Of a stretch of DNA of 64,000 nucleotides, positions 54,836 to 63,029 are shown one piece after another. Position 1 is the stretch's first letter, and each line of letters begins with the position of its first letter. This DNA is from Pseudoduganella armeniaca (GTDB lineage Bacteria > Pseudomonadota > Gammaproteobacteria > Burkholderiales > Burkholderiaceae_D), in the NCBI RefSeq assembly GCF_003028855.1, contig NZ_CP028324.1:434001-498000 (forward strand), in the 5' to 3' direction. The position numbers and the translations under genes are program-made. A model generated the notes under the pieces. The model saw only the letters and a list, made by a program, of their open reading frames with translations, was not told the DNA's origin and ran no database searches.

Positions 54836-55768
54836 ATGGACAGCATGCGACGCCAGATTATAGTGATGTTTACGGCCTTGTTCTGGTTTCTGGCCGGTCT
54901 GGTGCCGCTGCCGGCGGCGGCCCTCGAGGCGGCACCGGTCGCCAACCGGGGCGCGCTGTTCCGCGTCGAGCAGGGTGGCCACGTGGCCTGGCTGTTCGGC
55001 ACCATCCACGTGGGCGCCCCCGACTTTTATCCGTTCGAGCCGCGCCTGATGGCGGCGTTGCGCGAGGCCAGCGTGCTGGCGCTGGAAGTCGATCCGCTGG
55101 GCCCCCAGGACCAGATCGCGCGCGCCGTGCGCGAACACGGCATGTACCAGAACGGCCGCGGGCCGGCCAGCGCGGAACTGCCGGCCGCCTATCGCCCGCG
55201 CCTGGACCGCCTGCTGCGCCAGTACGGCATCGGCGCGGCGACGGTGGCCGCGATGAAGCCGTGGATGGTGGCCAGCCTGCTGGCGGTGCGCGAGTTCGAG
55301 AAGCAGGGCTACCAGGCCGAACTCGCCGTCGATGCGTGGCTGTCGCAACAAGCGCACGCGCGCGGCCAGAAAGTCGTCGAGCTGGAATCGGTGGCGGGCC
55401 AGATGGCGCTGTTCGGGCGCATGCCGCTGGCCGACCAGGCGCTGTTCCTGCGCGAGAGCATCGACGCGATCGAGGACAAGGAACAGGCGGCCGATGCGCG
55501 CGCCATCCTGCAGGCCTGGATGCACGCCGACCAAGCCGCGCTGGAACGGATCGCCGCACGGACGGCGGCCGATACCACGTATTCCGGCCGCTTCGTCAGC
55601 CAGATGCTGCTGGCCGGGCGCAATCCGGCGCTGGCGGACGGCATCGAAACATTGCTGAAGACGCAGCGGCGCAGCGTGGCGGCGATCGGCGTATTGCACC
55701 TGGTGGGACCGGGCAGCGTGCCGGAGCTGTTGCGCGCAAAGGGACTGCGGGTGGAACGGATTTATTGA
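54836..55768 (+). CDS. TraB/GumN family protein, exported
   Basis: A 310-residue protein with a signal peptide (ends PAAALE). The family marks are AWLFGTIHVGAPDFYPFEP with a GxxH near the start and a second GVLHLVGPGSV near the end. The conserved His and Glu suggest a metallo-hydrolase (Tiki-like) fold, but function is unknown. ATG 54836 or 54845 could start it. Divergent from the HAD gene. Confidence 0.9.
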   Translation: MDSMRRQIIVMFTALFWFLAGLVPLPAAALEAAPVANRGALFRVEQGGHVAWLFGTIHVGAPDFYPFEPRLMAALREASVLALEVDPLGPQDQIARAVREHGMYQNGRGPASAELPAAYRPRLDRLLRQYGIGAATVAAMKPWMVASLLAVREFEKQGYQAELAVDAWLSQQAHARGQKVVELESVAGQMALFGRMPLADQALFLRESIDAIEDKEQAADARAILQAWMHADQAALERIAARTAADTTYSGRFVSQMLLAGRNPALADGIETLLKTQRRSVAAIGVLHLVGPGSVPELLRAKGLRVERIY

Positions 55769-55795
55769 AGACGGGGAGGGGACTGCGGGAAGAAG

Positions 55796-55870
<75 letters not shown>

Positions 55871-55885
55871 ACTGGATAAAAACAA

Positions 55886-55920
55886 GGCGGCGCGGTTGTT
55901 TCTGCGCCGCCAAATTTTTT
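55886..55920. terminator. Terminator at the end of argB (bidirectional-looking)
   Basis: Stem GGCGGCGC/GCGCCGCC (55886-55893 and 55904-55911) with a 10-nt loop. On the minus strand it is followed by a T-rich TTGTTTTT, and on the plus strand by six T at 55915-55920. Confidence 0.82.
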
Positions 55921-56845
55921 AGTGAGACCGGATCATAGTGCCAAATGCCTGTTCGGTCAACACTTCCAGCAGCAAACTGTGTTCAATCCGTCCATCGATG
56001 ATGTGGACCGTGTTGACGCCGGACTTGGCGGCGTCCAGCGCGGACGAGATTTTCGGCAGCATGCCGCCGGAGATGGTGCCGTCGGCGAACATCTCGTCGA
56101 TCTCGCGCGCCGACAGGTCGGTGACCAGGTTGCCGTTCTTGTCCTGCACGCCGGCGATATTGGTCATCATGATCAGCTTTTCGGCCTTCAGGATCTCGGC
56201 GATCTTGCCGGCGACGACGTCGGCGTTGATGTTGTAGGCCTGGCCGTCCTGGCCGAAGCCGATCGGCGAGATGATCGGGATGAAGGCGTCGTCCTGCAGC
56301 GCTTTCACGACGGCCGGGTTGATGGCGTCGATCTCGCCCACGAAGCCGATGTCCAGGTACTGGCCGGGGTTCTGCTTGTCCGGCATCGCCATCTTGCGCG
56401 CGCGGATCAGGCCACCGTCCTTGCCCGTCAGGCCCACGGCCTGGCCGCCGTAGTGATTGATCAGCATGACGATGTCCTGCTGCACCTCGCCGCCCAGCAC
56501 CCACTCGACCACTTCCATCGTCTCTTCGTCGGTGATGCGCATGCCCTGCACGAACGTGCCCTGCTTGCCGATCTTCTTCAGTGCGTTGTCGATCTGCGGA
56601 CCGCCGCCGTGCACCACGACCGGATTCATGCCCACCAGTTTCAGCAGGATCACGTCGCGCGCGAAGCCGTGCTTCAGGCGCTCATCCGTCATGGCGTTGC
56701 CACCGTATTTGATGACGATCGTCTTGCCATGGAAATTACGGATGTATGGCAGAGCCTCGGCCAGGATCTGCGCCTTGATCTGCGGCGAAACCGCGGTCAG
56801 GTCGTCTGCTGGCATGTCCAGGCTCAAGTTGGTCAGTTGGGTCAT
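55919..56845 (-). CDS. argB: Acetylglutamate kinase
   Basis: A 308-residue amino-acid kinase, second step of arginine synthesis. The phosphate-binding IVIKYGGNAMTD is near residue 46, substrate loop VVHGGGPQIDNALKKIGK follows, and the end carries GMLPKISSALDAAKSGVNTV. An N-terminal extension of about 30 residues is usual in enzymes that form arginine-sensitive hexamers. Normal length. Confidence 0.97.
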   Translation of the reverse strand: MTQLTNLSLDMPADDLTAVSPQIKAQILAEALPYIRNFHGKTIVIKYGGNAMTDERLKHGFARDVILLKLVGMNPVVVHGGGPQIDNALKKIGKQGTFVQGMRITDEETMEVVEWVLGGEVQQDIVMLINHYGGQAVGLTGKDGGLIRARKMAMPDKQNPGQYLDIGFVGEIDAINPAVVKALQDDAFIPIISPIGFGQDGQAYNINADVVAGKIAEILKAEKLIMMTNIAGVQDKNGNLVTDLSAREIDEMFADGTISGGMLPKISSALDAAKSGVNTVHIIDGRIEHSLLLEVLTEQAFGTMIRSH

Positions 56846-56999
56846 GGCGAGTCCGGTAAAAAGATTGTGGCGATTTTACAGCGAAGCGCGGGCTCCGGCA
56901 CGAAGAGATCCAACCGCCGGGTTGCGCGGCTTGCTGGCGTGCCCCTGCATTATAGGGCCAAAGATTGTACTTTCGACGCCGATGCGCTAGGCTGGCCCC

Positions 57000-57209
57000 A
57001 TGAGCACCTGCGAGCGCTGCGGCGCCACTTTTCACTGCGCGATGGCCGATGCGGGCCCGGACGGCAAGGCCGACCCGACCCCGTGCTGGTGCACGGCGCT
57101 GCCGCCGGCGGTGCCGGTGCCGGGCGCGAACAGCGCGGTCGGCTGCTGGTGCCCGGCCTGCCTGAAGGCGCATATCGCCGCGCAGGCTAGCCCGCCCGCA
57201 CGGTGCTGA
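57000..57209 (+). CDS. Cysteine-rich CWC family protein
   Basis: A 69-residue protein with the spacing CERCGATFHCAM, CWCTALP and CWCPACLK expected of the small CWC family, which probably binds a metal. Function unknown. Its last 23 bases overlap the end of the convergent esterase gene. Confidence 0.85.
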   Translation: MSTCERCGATFHCAMADAGPDGKADPTPCWCTALPPAVPVPGANSAVGCWCPACLKAHIAAQASPPARC

Positions 57210-58203
57210 AGAAGCGCATCATCTCCCGGCTCGCGTCGGGTCCCTTGCCATCCGTATAACTACCGGCAGCGCTGCCGCCCGACCAGGCATGGCCGGCGCC
57301 GTGGATGACCCAGTGCTCGGCCAACGGCGAGCCGTCGTGCAGCCAGTGCTTGATGCGGGTGTAGGCATACCCGTCCGGCACCCGGCCGGCCAGCCGTGAC
57401 GGCCGCGCCGTGCCGCCCAGCGGATGGCTGCGCAGGCCCTGCGCCAGCAATTCTTCGCCGTTGGCGGGATGGACCGTGGTGTCCTGGTCGCCGTGGAAGA
57501 CGATCATCGGCAGGCCCGCGCTGGCCGTTTGGCTGGCACCGAAAGCGCCGCGCTGCATCGCCGCCAGGGCGGACGGCAGGTCGCGCGCGGCCGCGTAGGG
57601 CAGGCCGGAATGCACGCCGACGGCGCAGAACAGCTCCGGGTACAGGGTGCCGACGATGATGGCCATGGCGCCGCCGGCGGACATGCCGGCGATGTAGACC
57701 TGGTTGCGCGAGACCGGATAGTGGTCGCACACCTGCTGCGTCATGCCGGCGATGATGGACGGCTCGCCCTGGCCGTGGCGCTGGTCGAGCGCATTGAACC
57801 AGTTCCAGCAGCGCGAGTTGTTCGCATCCGGCGACTGCGCCGGATACAGCACGAAGCACTTGCGCTCCTCGGCCACGGCGTTCATCTGCGTGCCGGCGGC
57901 GAAATCGTCCGGGTCCTGCGCGCAGCCGTGCAGCATGACGACCAGCGGCAGGCGCTGGCCTTTCCATGTCGAGGGAATGTAAAGCTTGTAGCGACGCGTG
58001 CCGGCCGCGTTTTCGTACACGCCATTGAGGAAGCGCGCGCCCGCTTGCAGGGCGGGTGCCACGGGCGGGTGGGTATCGAAGACCGCTTCCGGCAGCTCGA
58101 AAGCCGCGGGGAAATCGAATGCGCCGTCGGGGAAGGCGTTGCGACCGAAGATGGCTTCCGCCGTCTTTCGTACCTGGTTGAACCAGTGCTGACCGTGTTT
58201 CAT
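57187..58203 (-). CDS. PHB depolymerase-family esterase
   Basis: A 338-residue alpha/beta hydrolase of the PHB depolymerase/feruloyl-esterase-like family: LPLVVMLHGCAQDPDDFAAG, lipase box AGMSAGGAMA, Asp in FHGDQDTTVHP and His in HGAGHAWSGG. No signal peptide follows from this start, so an intracellular role is likely. GAGG lies before ATG 58203. An upstream in-frame extension of about 100 codons reads like noncoding sequence. Confidence 0.88.
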   Translation of the reverse strand: MKHGQHWFNQVRKTAEAIFGRNAFPDGAFDFPAAFELPEAVFDTHPPVAPALQAGARFLNGVYENAAGTRRYKLYIPSTWKGQRLPLVVMLHGCAQDPDDFAAGTQMNAVAEERKCFVLYPAQSPDANNSRCWNWFNALDQRHGQGEPSIIAGMTQQVCDHYPVSRNQVYIAGMSAGGAMAIIVGTLYPELFCAVGVHSGLPYAAARDLPSALAAMQRGAFGASQTASAGLPMIVFHGDQDTTVHPANGEELLAQGLRSHPLGGTARPSRLAGRVPDGYAYTRIKHWLHDGSPLAEHWVIHGAGHAWSGGSAAGSYTDGKGPDASREMMRFFSTVRAG

Positions 58204-58445
58204 GAGTGACCTCGGAGGCTGGTGGATCGTCAGTGGCGCCAGCGATGCCTGCTTGCGCATCGTCTGGGGCCGCGCTGTCTGCACTTTTCTATGCTGCGTG
58301 CTCCATGACTGCGTCTCCTCGGCGCTCCGTGTGTTCCACGGGCCTTGTTTTGGTCCAGTATAGCCAGATTCGCCACGGACCGGCGCAAACGTGGATCGGC
58401 TAGAATGCACGTTGATTGATTTGATTGTTGTCAATACCACCACAC

Positions 58446-58664
58446 ATGAATTCTGCTCTTCCGCCGCCACCGCAGCCCGCTCTGGCATCGCCCGTGCCGT
58501 CGCCATGCGTCAGCCTGTGCAAGATGAATCGGGATACGGGCTATTGCGAAGGCTGCCTGCGCACGATTGAAGAAATCGTCGCGTGGGCCAACGCCAGCGA
58601 CGACTACAAGCGCGCGGTCTGGGCCCAGCTGCGCCAGCGCGAGCAGACCATCGATTTCGACTGA
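58446..58664 (+). CDS. DUF1289 family protein
   Basis: A 72-residue protein with the Cys pattern CVSLCKMNRDTGYCEGCLR, probably a metal-binding knuckle, followed by TIEEIVAWANASDDYKRAV. Function unknown. ATG 58446 is the only ATG before the Cys motif. The next gene starts 10 bp after the stop. Confidence 0.88.
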   Translation: MNSALPPPPQPALASPVPSPCVSLCKMNRDTGYCEGCLRTIEEIVAWANASDDYKRAVWAQLRQREQTIDFD

Positions 58665-58674
58665 CCTTCCTCCC

Positions 58675-59118
58675 ATGGCGCACTATCGACCCGAACGCAC
58701 CGTCTCGGGACCCACGTACGGCAACGGCTTCAAGGTCGTCGCCACGATCCTGACGATCGCGCTGGCGACATATGCCGTCAGCGTGGCCTTGCGCTATCCG
58801 CTGCCGACGTTCTCGTTCGGCGTGCAGGCGCTGCTGGCGGGCGCCGGCGCCATGCTGGCCGTCAGCCTGTACTGGTTCCTGCGCGCGACGACGACGATCG
58901 ACGCGGAAGGCATCCGCCAGACCGGCGTCATCGATCGCAAGGTGCGCTGGGACGAAGTGCGCGGTGCGAAGATGATCGGTATCCCTTATATGTCCTGGCT
59001 GTTCCCGCCCCGGATGATCGTGCGGACCGGTACCGCGTTCGCGACATTCAACGGGGGCACCCAGGAAGTGCTGGTGGAATTCGCCAGGATCTCGCTGGCG
59101 TTCCAGATGAAAAAATGA
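58675..59118 (+). CDS. Membrane protein with a PH-like domain
   Basis: A 147-residue protein: two hydrophobic helices (about residues 22-41 and 50-70) followed by a beta-rich domain (TTIDAEGIRQTGVIDRKVRWDEV given in part as AEGIRQTGVIDRKVRWDEV) typical of bacterial PH-like domains. It overlaps the start of the MBL gene (ATGA), so the two are co-translated. Function unknown. Confidence 0.72.
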   Translation: MAHYRPERTVSGPTYGNGFKVVATILTIALATYAVSVALRYPLPTFSFGVQALLAGAGAMLAVSLYWFLRATTTIDAEGIRQTGVIDRKVRWDEVRGAKMIGIPYMSWLFPPRMIVRTGTAFATFNGGTQEVLVEFARISLAFQMKK

Positions 59119-60023
59119 TGACCTTACCCGACTCCATCCGCGTGTTCGAACGCGGCTGGCTCTCCGCCAACAACATCCTCCTGATCGGCCCGGACGACAC
59201 GGCGCTGGTCGACAGCGGCTACGTCACGCACGCGGCGCAGACCGTCGAACTGGTACGCCATGCGCTGCACGGCCGCCACCTGGACCGGCTGTACACGACG
59301 CACCTGCACTCGGACCACTGCGGCGGCAACGCCGCGCTGCAGGCCCACTACGGCTGCGCCACGTTCGTGCCGGCCGAGGAAGCCGACAAGGTGCGCCGCT
59401 GGGACGAGGACGCGCTGACCTTCAAGGCCACCGGCCAGCAGTGCCCGCGCTTCACCATCGCCGGCACGGTGGCGCCGGGCGACGTGCTGACCTTGGGCGG
59501 GCACACCTGGCAGGTGCTGGGTGCGCCGGGCCACCACGCCCACTCGCTGATCTGGTATTGCCCCGAGGAGAAAGTGCTGATCTCGGCGGACGCGCTATGG
59601 CACAACGGCTTCGGCGTGATCTTCCCGGAACTGGAAGGCGACGCCGGCTTCGCCGAAGCGGCGGCCACCTTGGACGTCATCGCGGGCCTGGACGTGCGGC
59701 TGGTGATCCCCGGCCACGGCGCCGTCTTCGACGACGTGGGACCTGCCCTGCAGCGAGCGCGCCGGCGCCTGGATTTCCTGTCGTCGAAGCCGGCCAACAA
59801 CGCGGAATACGGCGTCAAGGTGCTGCTCAAATTCCTGCTGCTGGAACGGCAGAGGATCGCCGTGGCCGACGTGGCGCCGCTGCTGGCGTCGATCCCGGTG
59901 GTGGTGGAGTCGAACCGGCGCTACCTGCACAAGAGCGACGAGGAACTGGCCGCGTGGACGATCAAGCAGCTGGTGCGCGGGTTGGCGGCGAAGGTGGATG
60001 GCGAATACCTGGTTAACGCGTGA
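59115..60023 (+). CDS. MBL-fold metallo-hydrolase
   Basis: A 302-residue metallo-beta-lactamase-fold enzyme. TTHLHSDHCGGN is the HxHxDH zinc motif, APGHHAHSLIWY and the late VIPGHGAVFDD give the remaining ligands. The C-terminal helical part looks like that of thioesterase or lactonase-like members. Substrate unknown. Two adjacent ATGs are possible starts. Confidence 0.9.
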   Translation: MMTLPDSIRVFERGWLSANNILLIGPDDTALVDSGYVTHAAQTVELVRHALHGRHLDRLYTTHLHSDHCGGNAALQAHYGCATFVPAEEADKVRRWDEDALTFKATGQQCPRFTIAGTVAPGDVLTLGGHTWQVLGAPGHHAHSLIWYCPEEKVLISADALWHNGFGVIFPELEGDAGFAEAAATLDVIAGLDVRLVIPGHGAVFDDVGPALQRARRRLDFLSSKPANNAEYGVKVLLKFLLLERQRIAVADVAPLLASIPVVVESNRRYLHKSDEELAAWTIKQLVRGLAAKVDGEYLVNA

Positions 60024-60025
60024 GG

Positions 60026-60301
60026 CTTGGGGGCTGTCCCCGGTAAGTGGTGGCTCGGGCGCTTGCTGCCAGCTTTATTAGGGGAGCGCAGCAGGGAATT
60101 CGAGGAGCACTGCTCCTCGCCTGCGCAGCGGTAGCTGCTTGCAAGCGGCTACCATGACCCCGGTTTTTCGAGTTGCGGCGTGAAAAACCGGGGTCAGTCC
60201 CCTAACGCCGCCGCAGGCGAGCGCCGATGTTCTCACTTACCGGGGACAGACCCCAAGCCGCAGGCAAGCGCTCGAGCCAACCCTTACCGGGGACAGACCC
60301 C
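60026..60301. repeat. Class 2 intergenic repeat, block 3 (composite)
   Basis: The 375-bp gap after the MBL gene holds no credible gene but at least five class 2 parts. These are CTTGGGGGCTGTCCCC (60026), GACCCCGGTTTTT (60156), the inverted AAAAACCGGGGTCAGTCCCC (60183), and CCGGGGACAGACCCC twice (60240 and 60287). Between them are a perfect palindrome CGAGGAGCA-C-TGCTCCTCG (60101-60119) and a near-palindrome at about 60130-60153. Confidence 0.85.
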
Positions 60302-60351
60302 AGCGATAGAGTTTTACGTCTAGAATCCGCACGACCGTACTTTTTCGGGTC

Positions 60352-60357
60352 TATAAT
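60352..60357 (+). promoter_or_regulatory. Probable -10 box of the nitronate monooxygenase gene
   Basis: TATAAT stands 41 bases before the start codon. I see no good -35 hexamer. Confidence 0.45.
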
Positions 60358-60398
60358 CGGCCGGATCGTTCCCAACAACCTTTTTGCGCGAGTCGACC

Positions 60399-61352
60399 AT
60401 GGCCCTGCCTCAAGTGCTGCAAAACCTGTCCCTTCCCGTTATCGCGTCGCCGATGTTCATCGCCAGCGGTCCCGCCCTGGTGGCGGCGCAGTGCAAGGCT
60501 GGCATCGTCGGCTCCTTCCCGGCGCTGAACGCGCGCCCGGCCGAGCTGCTCGACACCTGGCTGACGGACCTGCAGGCCGAACTGGCCGACTTCCAGCGCG
60601 CCAACCCGGACAAGAAGGTCGGCCCGATCGCCGTCAACCAGATCGTGCACCAGTCGAACGATCGCCTGGCCCATGACGTCGAGGTCTGCGTCAAGCACCA
60701 AGTGCCGATCATCATCTCGTCGCTGCGCGCGCCGCCGAAGGAGATGCTGGACGCGATTCACAGCTACGGCGGCATCGTGCTGCACGACGTGGTGTCGATC
60801 CGCCATGCCCAGAAGGCGCTGGAAGCCGGTGTCGATGGCCTGATCCTGGTGGCGGCCGGCGCCGGCGGCCATGCCGGCACCTTGTCGCCGTTTGCCCTGG
60901 TCGGCGAAGTGCGCAAGTTCTTCGACGGCCCGATCGCGCTGTCCGGCTCGATCGCCACCGGCGACGCGATCCTGGCGGCGCAGGCGATGGGCGCGGACTT
61001 CGCCTACATCGGCTCGCGCTGGCTGGCCACGCAGGAATCGAACGTCAGCGACGGCTACCGCGAGGCGATCGTCGAATCGAGCGCGGCGGACATCGTCTAC
61101 ACCAACCTGTTCACGGGCGTGCACGGCAACTACCTGAAGAAATCGATCGTCGCCGCCGGCCTGGACCCGGAAGCGCTGCCCGAGTCGGACAAGAGCAAGA
61201 TGAGCTTCGGCTCCGGCAGCGCCAAGGCCTGGCGCGACATCTGGGGCGCCGGCCAGGGCGTCGGCCTGATGGACGACGTGCCGACGGTGGCGGAGATGGT
61301 GGAGCGGCTGAAGGCCGAGTACGCGGCGGCGCGAAGCCGCCTGGCGCTGTAA
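60399..61352 (+). CDS. Nitronate monooxygenase family flavoprotein
   Basis: A 317-residue FMN TIM-barrel protein related to 2-nitropropane dioxygenase: SPMFIASGPALVAAQCKAGIVG, LILVAAGAGGHAGTLSPFAL and ALSGSIATGDAILAAQAMGAD. It oxidises nitronates, possibly for detoxification. ATG 60399 gives the conserved start; an in-frame ATG five codons earlier is less likely. A class 1 palindrome follows. Confidence 0.92.
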   Translation: MALPQVLQNLSLPVIASPMFIASGPALVAAQCKAGIVGSFPALNARPAELLDTWLTDLQAELADFQRANPDKKVGPIAVNQIVHQSNDRLAHDVEVCVKHQVPIIISSLRAPPKEMLDAIHSYGGIVLHDVVSIRHAQKALEAGVDGLILVAAGAGGHAGTLSPFALVGEVRKFFDGPIALSGSIATGDAILAAQAMGADFAYIGSRWLATQESNVSDGYREAIVESSAADIVYTNLFTGVHGNYLKKSIVAAGLDPEALPESDKSKMSFGSGSAKAWRDIWGAGQGVGLMDDVPTVAEMVERLKAEYAAARSRLAL

Positions 61353-61362
61353 GAAAACCCAT

Positions 61363-61415
61363 GGTGACAGGCACCTATCTCAGGGTCTTCGACCCTGAGA
61401 TAGGTGCCTGTCACC
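61363..61415. repeat. Class 1 intergenic palindrome, copy 4
   Basis: Perfect 25-bp arms (61363-61387 and 61391-61415) with loop TTC, outer end GGTGACAGGCACC, followed by GGTGTT. It lies between the convergent nitronate monooxygenase and isochorismatase-like genes. Confidence 0.93.
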
Positions 61416-61436
61416 GGTGTTTGCTGGCGTTGCGGG

Positions 61437-62123
61437 TTACTTCGCCGGCACCGGCGCCAGCGTCTCATGCTGGCCGGTGGCGCGCGACGGTGCCTTGTGC
61501 ACCATCGTGTAGGCGTAGTCGACGCCCATGCCGTACGCGCCGGAGTGTTCCTTGACGATGGCCATCACGGCGTCGTAGCTGTCGCGGTGCGCCCAGTCGC
61601 GCTGCCATTCCAGCATCACCTGCTGCCACGTCACCGGCACCACGCCGGCCTGGATCATGCGCTGCATGGCGTAGTCGTGCGCTTCCTTCGACGTGCCGCC
61701 CGAGGCATCGGCCACCATGTAGATCTCATAATCACCCTCCAGCATGGCGCACAGCGCGAAACTGTTGTTGCACACTTCCGTCCACAGGCCGGAGACGATC
61801 ACCTTTTTCTTGCCATTCTTCGCCAGCGCGTCGCGCACCTTCTGGTCGTCCCACGAGTTCATCGAGGTGCGTTCCAGGATGTCCTGGCCCGGGAACACGT
61901 CCAGCAGTTCCGGATAGGTGTTGCCGGAGAAGCTCTGCGTCTCGACGGTCGTGATGATGGTGGGGATATTGAAGACCTTGGCCGCCTTCGCCAGCGCGAC
62001 GGTGTTGTTCTTCAGGACCTGGCGGTCGATCGACTGCACGCCGAAGGCCATCTGCGGCTGATGGTCGATGAAGATGATCTGGCTGTTGTGCGGGGTCAGG
62101 ACTTCCAGTTTCGGGTTACTCAT
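61437..62123 (-). CDS. Isochorismatase-like cysteine hydrolase (YcaC type)
   Basis: A 228-residue protein of the isochorismatase superfamily. The catalytic Asp is in IIFIDHQPQMAF, the Lys in KKKVIVSGL and the nucleophile Cys in LWTEVCNNSFALCAM. SMNSWDDQKV and the length resemble YcaC and related hydrolases of unknown substrate. It lies beside hpt on the same strand with 123 bp between. Confidence 0.9.
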   Translation of the reverse strand: MSNPKLEVLTPHNSQIIFIDHQPQMAFGVQSIDRQVLKNNTVALAKAAKVFNIPTIITTVETQSFSGNTYPELLDVFPGQDILERTSMNSWDDQKVRDALAKNGKKKVIVSGLWTEVCNNSFALCAMLEGDYEIYMVADASGGTSKEAHDYAMQRMIQAGVVPVTWQQVMLEWQRDWAHRDSYDAVMAIVKEHSGAYGMGVDYAYTMVHKAPSRATGQHETLAPVPAK

Positions 62124-62246
62124 GTTTGCACCTCGTGGGTTGTACGGTATGCAAAAATGGTAAGTCCTGCGCGCCGCGCCGCCCATTGGGCTTAGGGAGG
62201 AGCGGCGGCCTCCCCCATCCAGGGGTGCCCAAGCCGGCGCACTTGC

Positions 62247-62822
62247 TCAACCGCCGGACAGGTCCTCGCCGCGCAGCGCCCACAGGCCCGGCAGGTTGCG
62301 CCAGTAGCCGTAGGCGTCCATGCCGAAGCCAACGACGAAACGGTCGGGAATCGTCAGCCCGACGATGTCGGCGTGGATCGGCTTGGCCTTGCGGATCGCC
62401 TTGTCCGCGAACACGGCGATGATGACTTCCTTCGCGCCCATGTCCAGCAAGCGCTGCTTGACGTGCGCCAGCGTCTCGCCTTCGTCGAGGATGTCGTCGA
62501 CGACGATCACGGTGCGGCCGGCCACGTTCGAGCGCGGCACCACCTTCCACACCACTTCGCCGCCGCGGTCCTCGTCGCCATAGCGGCTGACGTGGATATA
62601 GTCGAATTCGAGCGGGAAGGTCAGCTGCGGCAGCAGGTGCCCGGTGAACACGACAGCGCCGCCCATCACGCCCAGCACGAGCGGGAATTCGTCTTCGGCG
62701 CCGAAGCGTTCGTTCAGGGTGCGGGCCACCTGGCGCACGGCGCCCTGGACGGCTGCCGCGTCAAAAATCTCTTCCGCGTTGTCGAGCAGGGCGCGGGCCC
62801 GTTGGTGATGAAATTCGTACAT
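62247..62822 (-). CDS. hpt: Hypoxanthine-guanine phosphoribosyltransferase
   Basis: A 191-residue purine salvage enzyme. The PRPP loop VIVVDDILDEGETL is near residues 105-118, LGVMGGAVVFTGHLLPQL near the start, and PDRFVVGFGMDAYGYWRNL holds the base-binding part. Family and length are clear; the choice between hypoxanthine and guanine preference is not readable. Confidence 0.94.
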   Translation of the reverse strand: MYEFHHQRARALLDNAEEIFDAAAVQGAVRQVARTLNERFGAEDEFPLVLGVMGGAVVFTGHLLPQLTFPLEFDYIHVSRYGDEDRGGEVVWKVVPRSNVAGRTVIVVDDILDEGETLAHVKQRLLDMGAKEVIIAVFADKAIRKAKPIHADIVGLTIPDRFVVGFGMDAYGYWRNLPGLWALRGEDLSGG

Positions 62823-63029
62823 GATGGTTCGACGGCTGGGTGAATGACAGACGAATTATCCGCGATTCCGGGCGCGACGGTCGCACATGGCAAGGCGCAG
62901 GCGCGCGACACTTGCAGCATGCCAGTTTCGTTATCGTTTTAATATCGCATCCATTCGGGTAGCATTTCGTTCGCACCTGTCGCGTCTCCGTTCTTCTCTG
63001 CTCGTCGTCACTTTTCCCGAAAGGCTGCC

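Noticed and set aside
58204..58506. An N-terminal extension of the PHB esterase
   Set aside because: The extra residues are low-complexity without signal-peptide features, and a ribosome site stands before ATG 58203.
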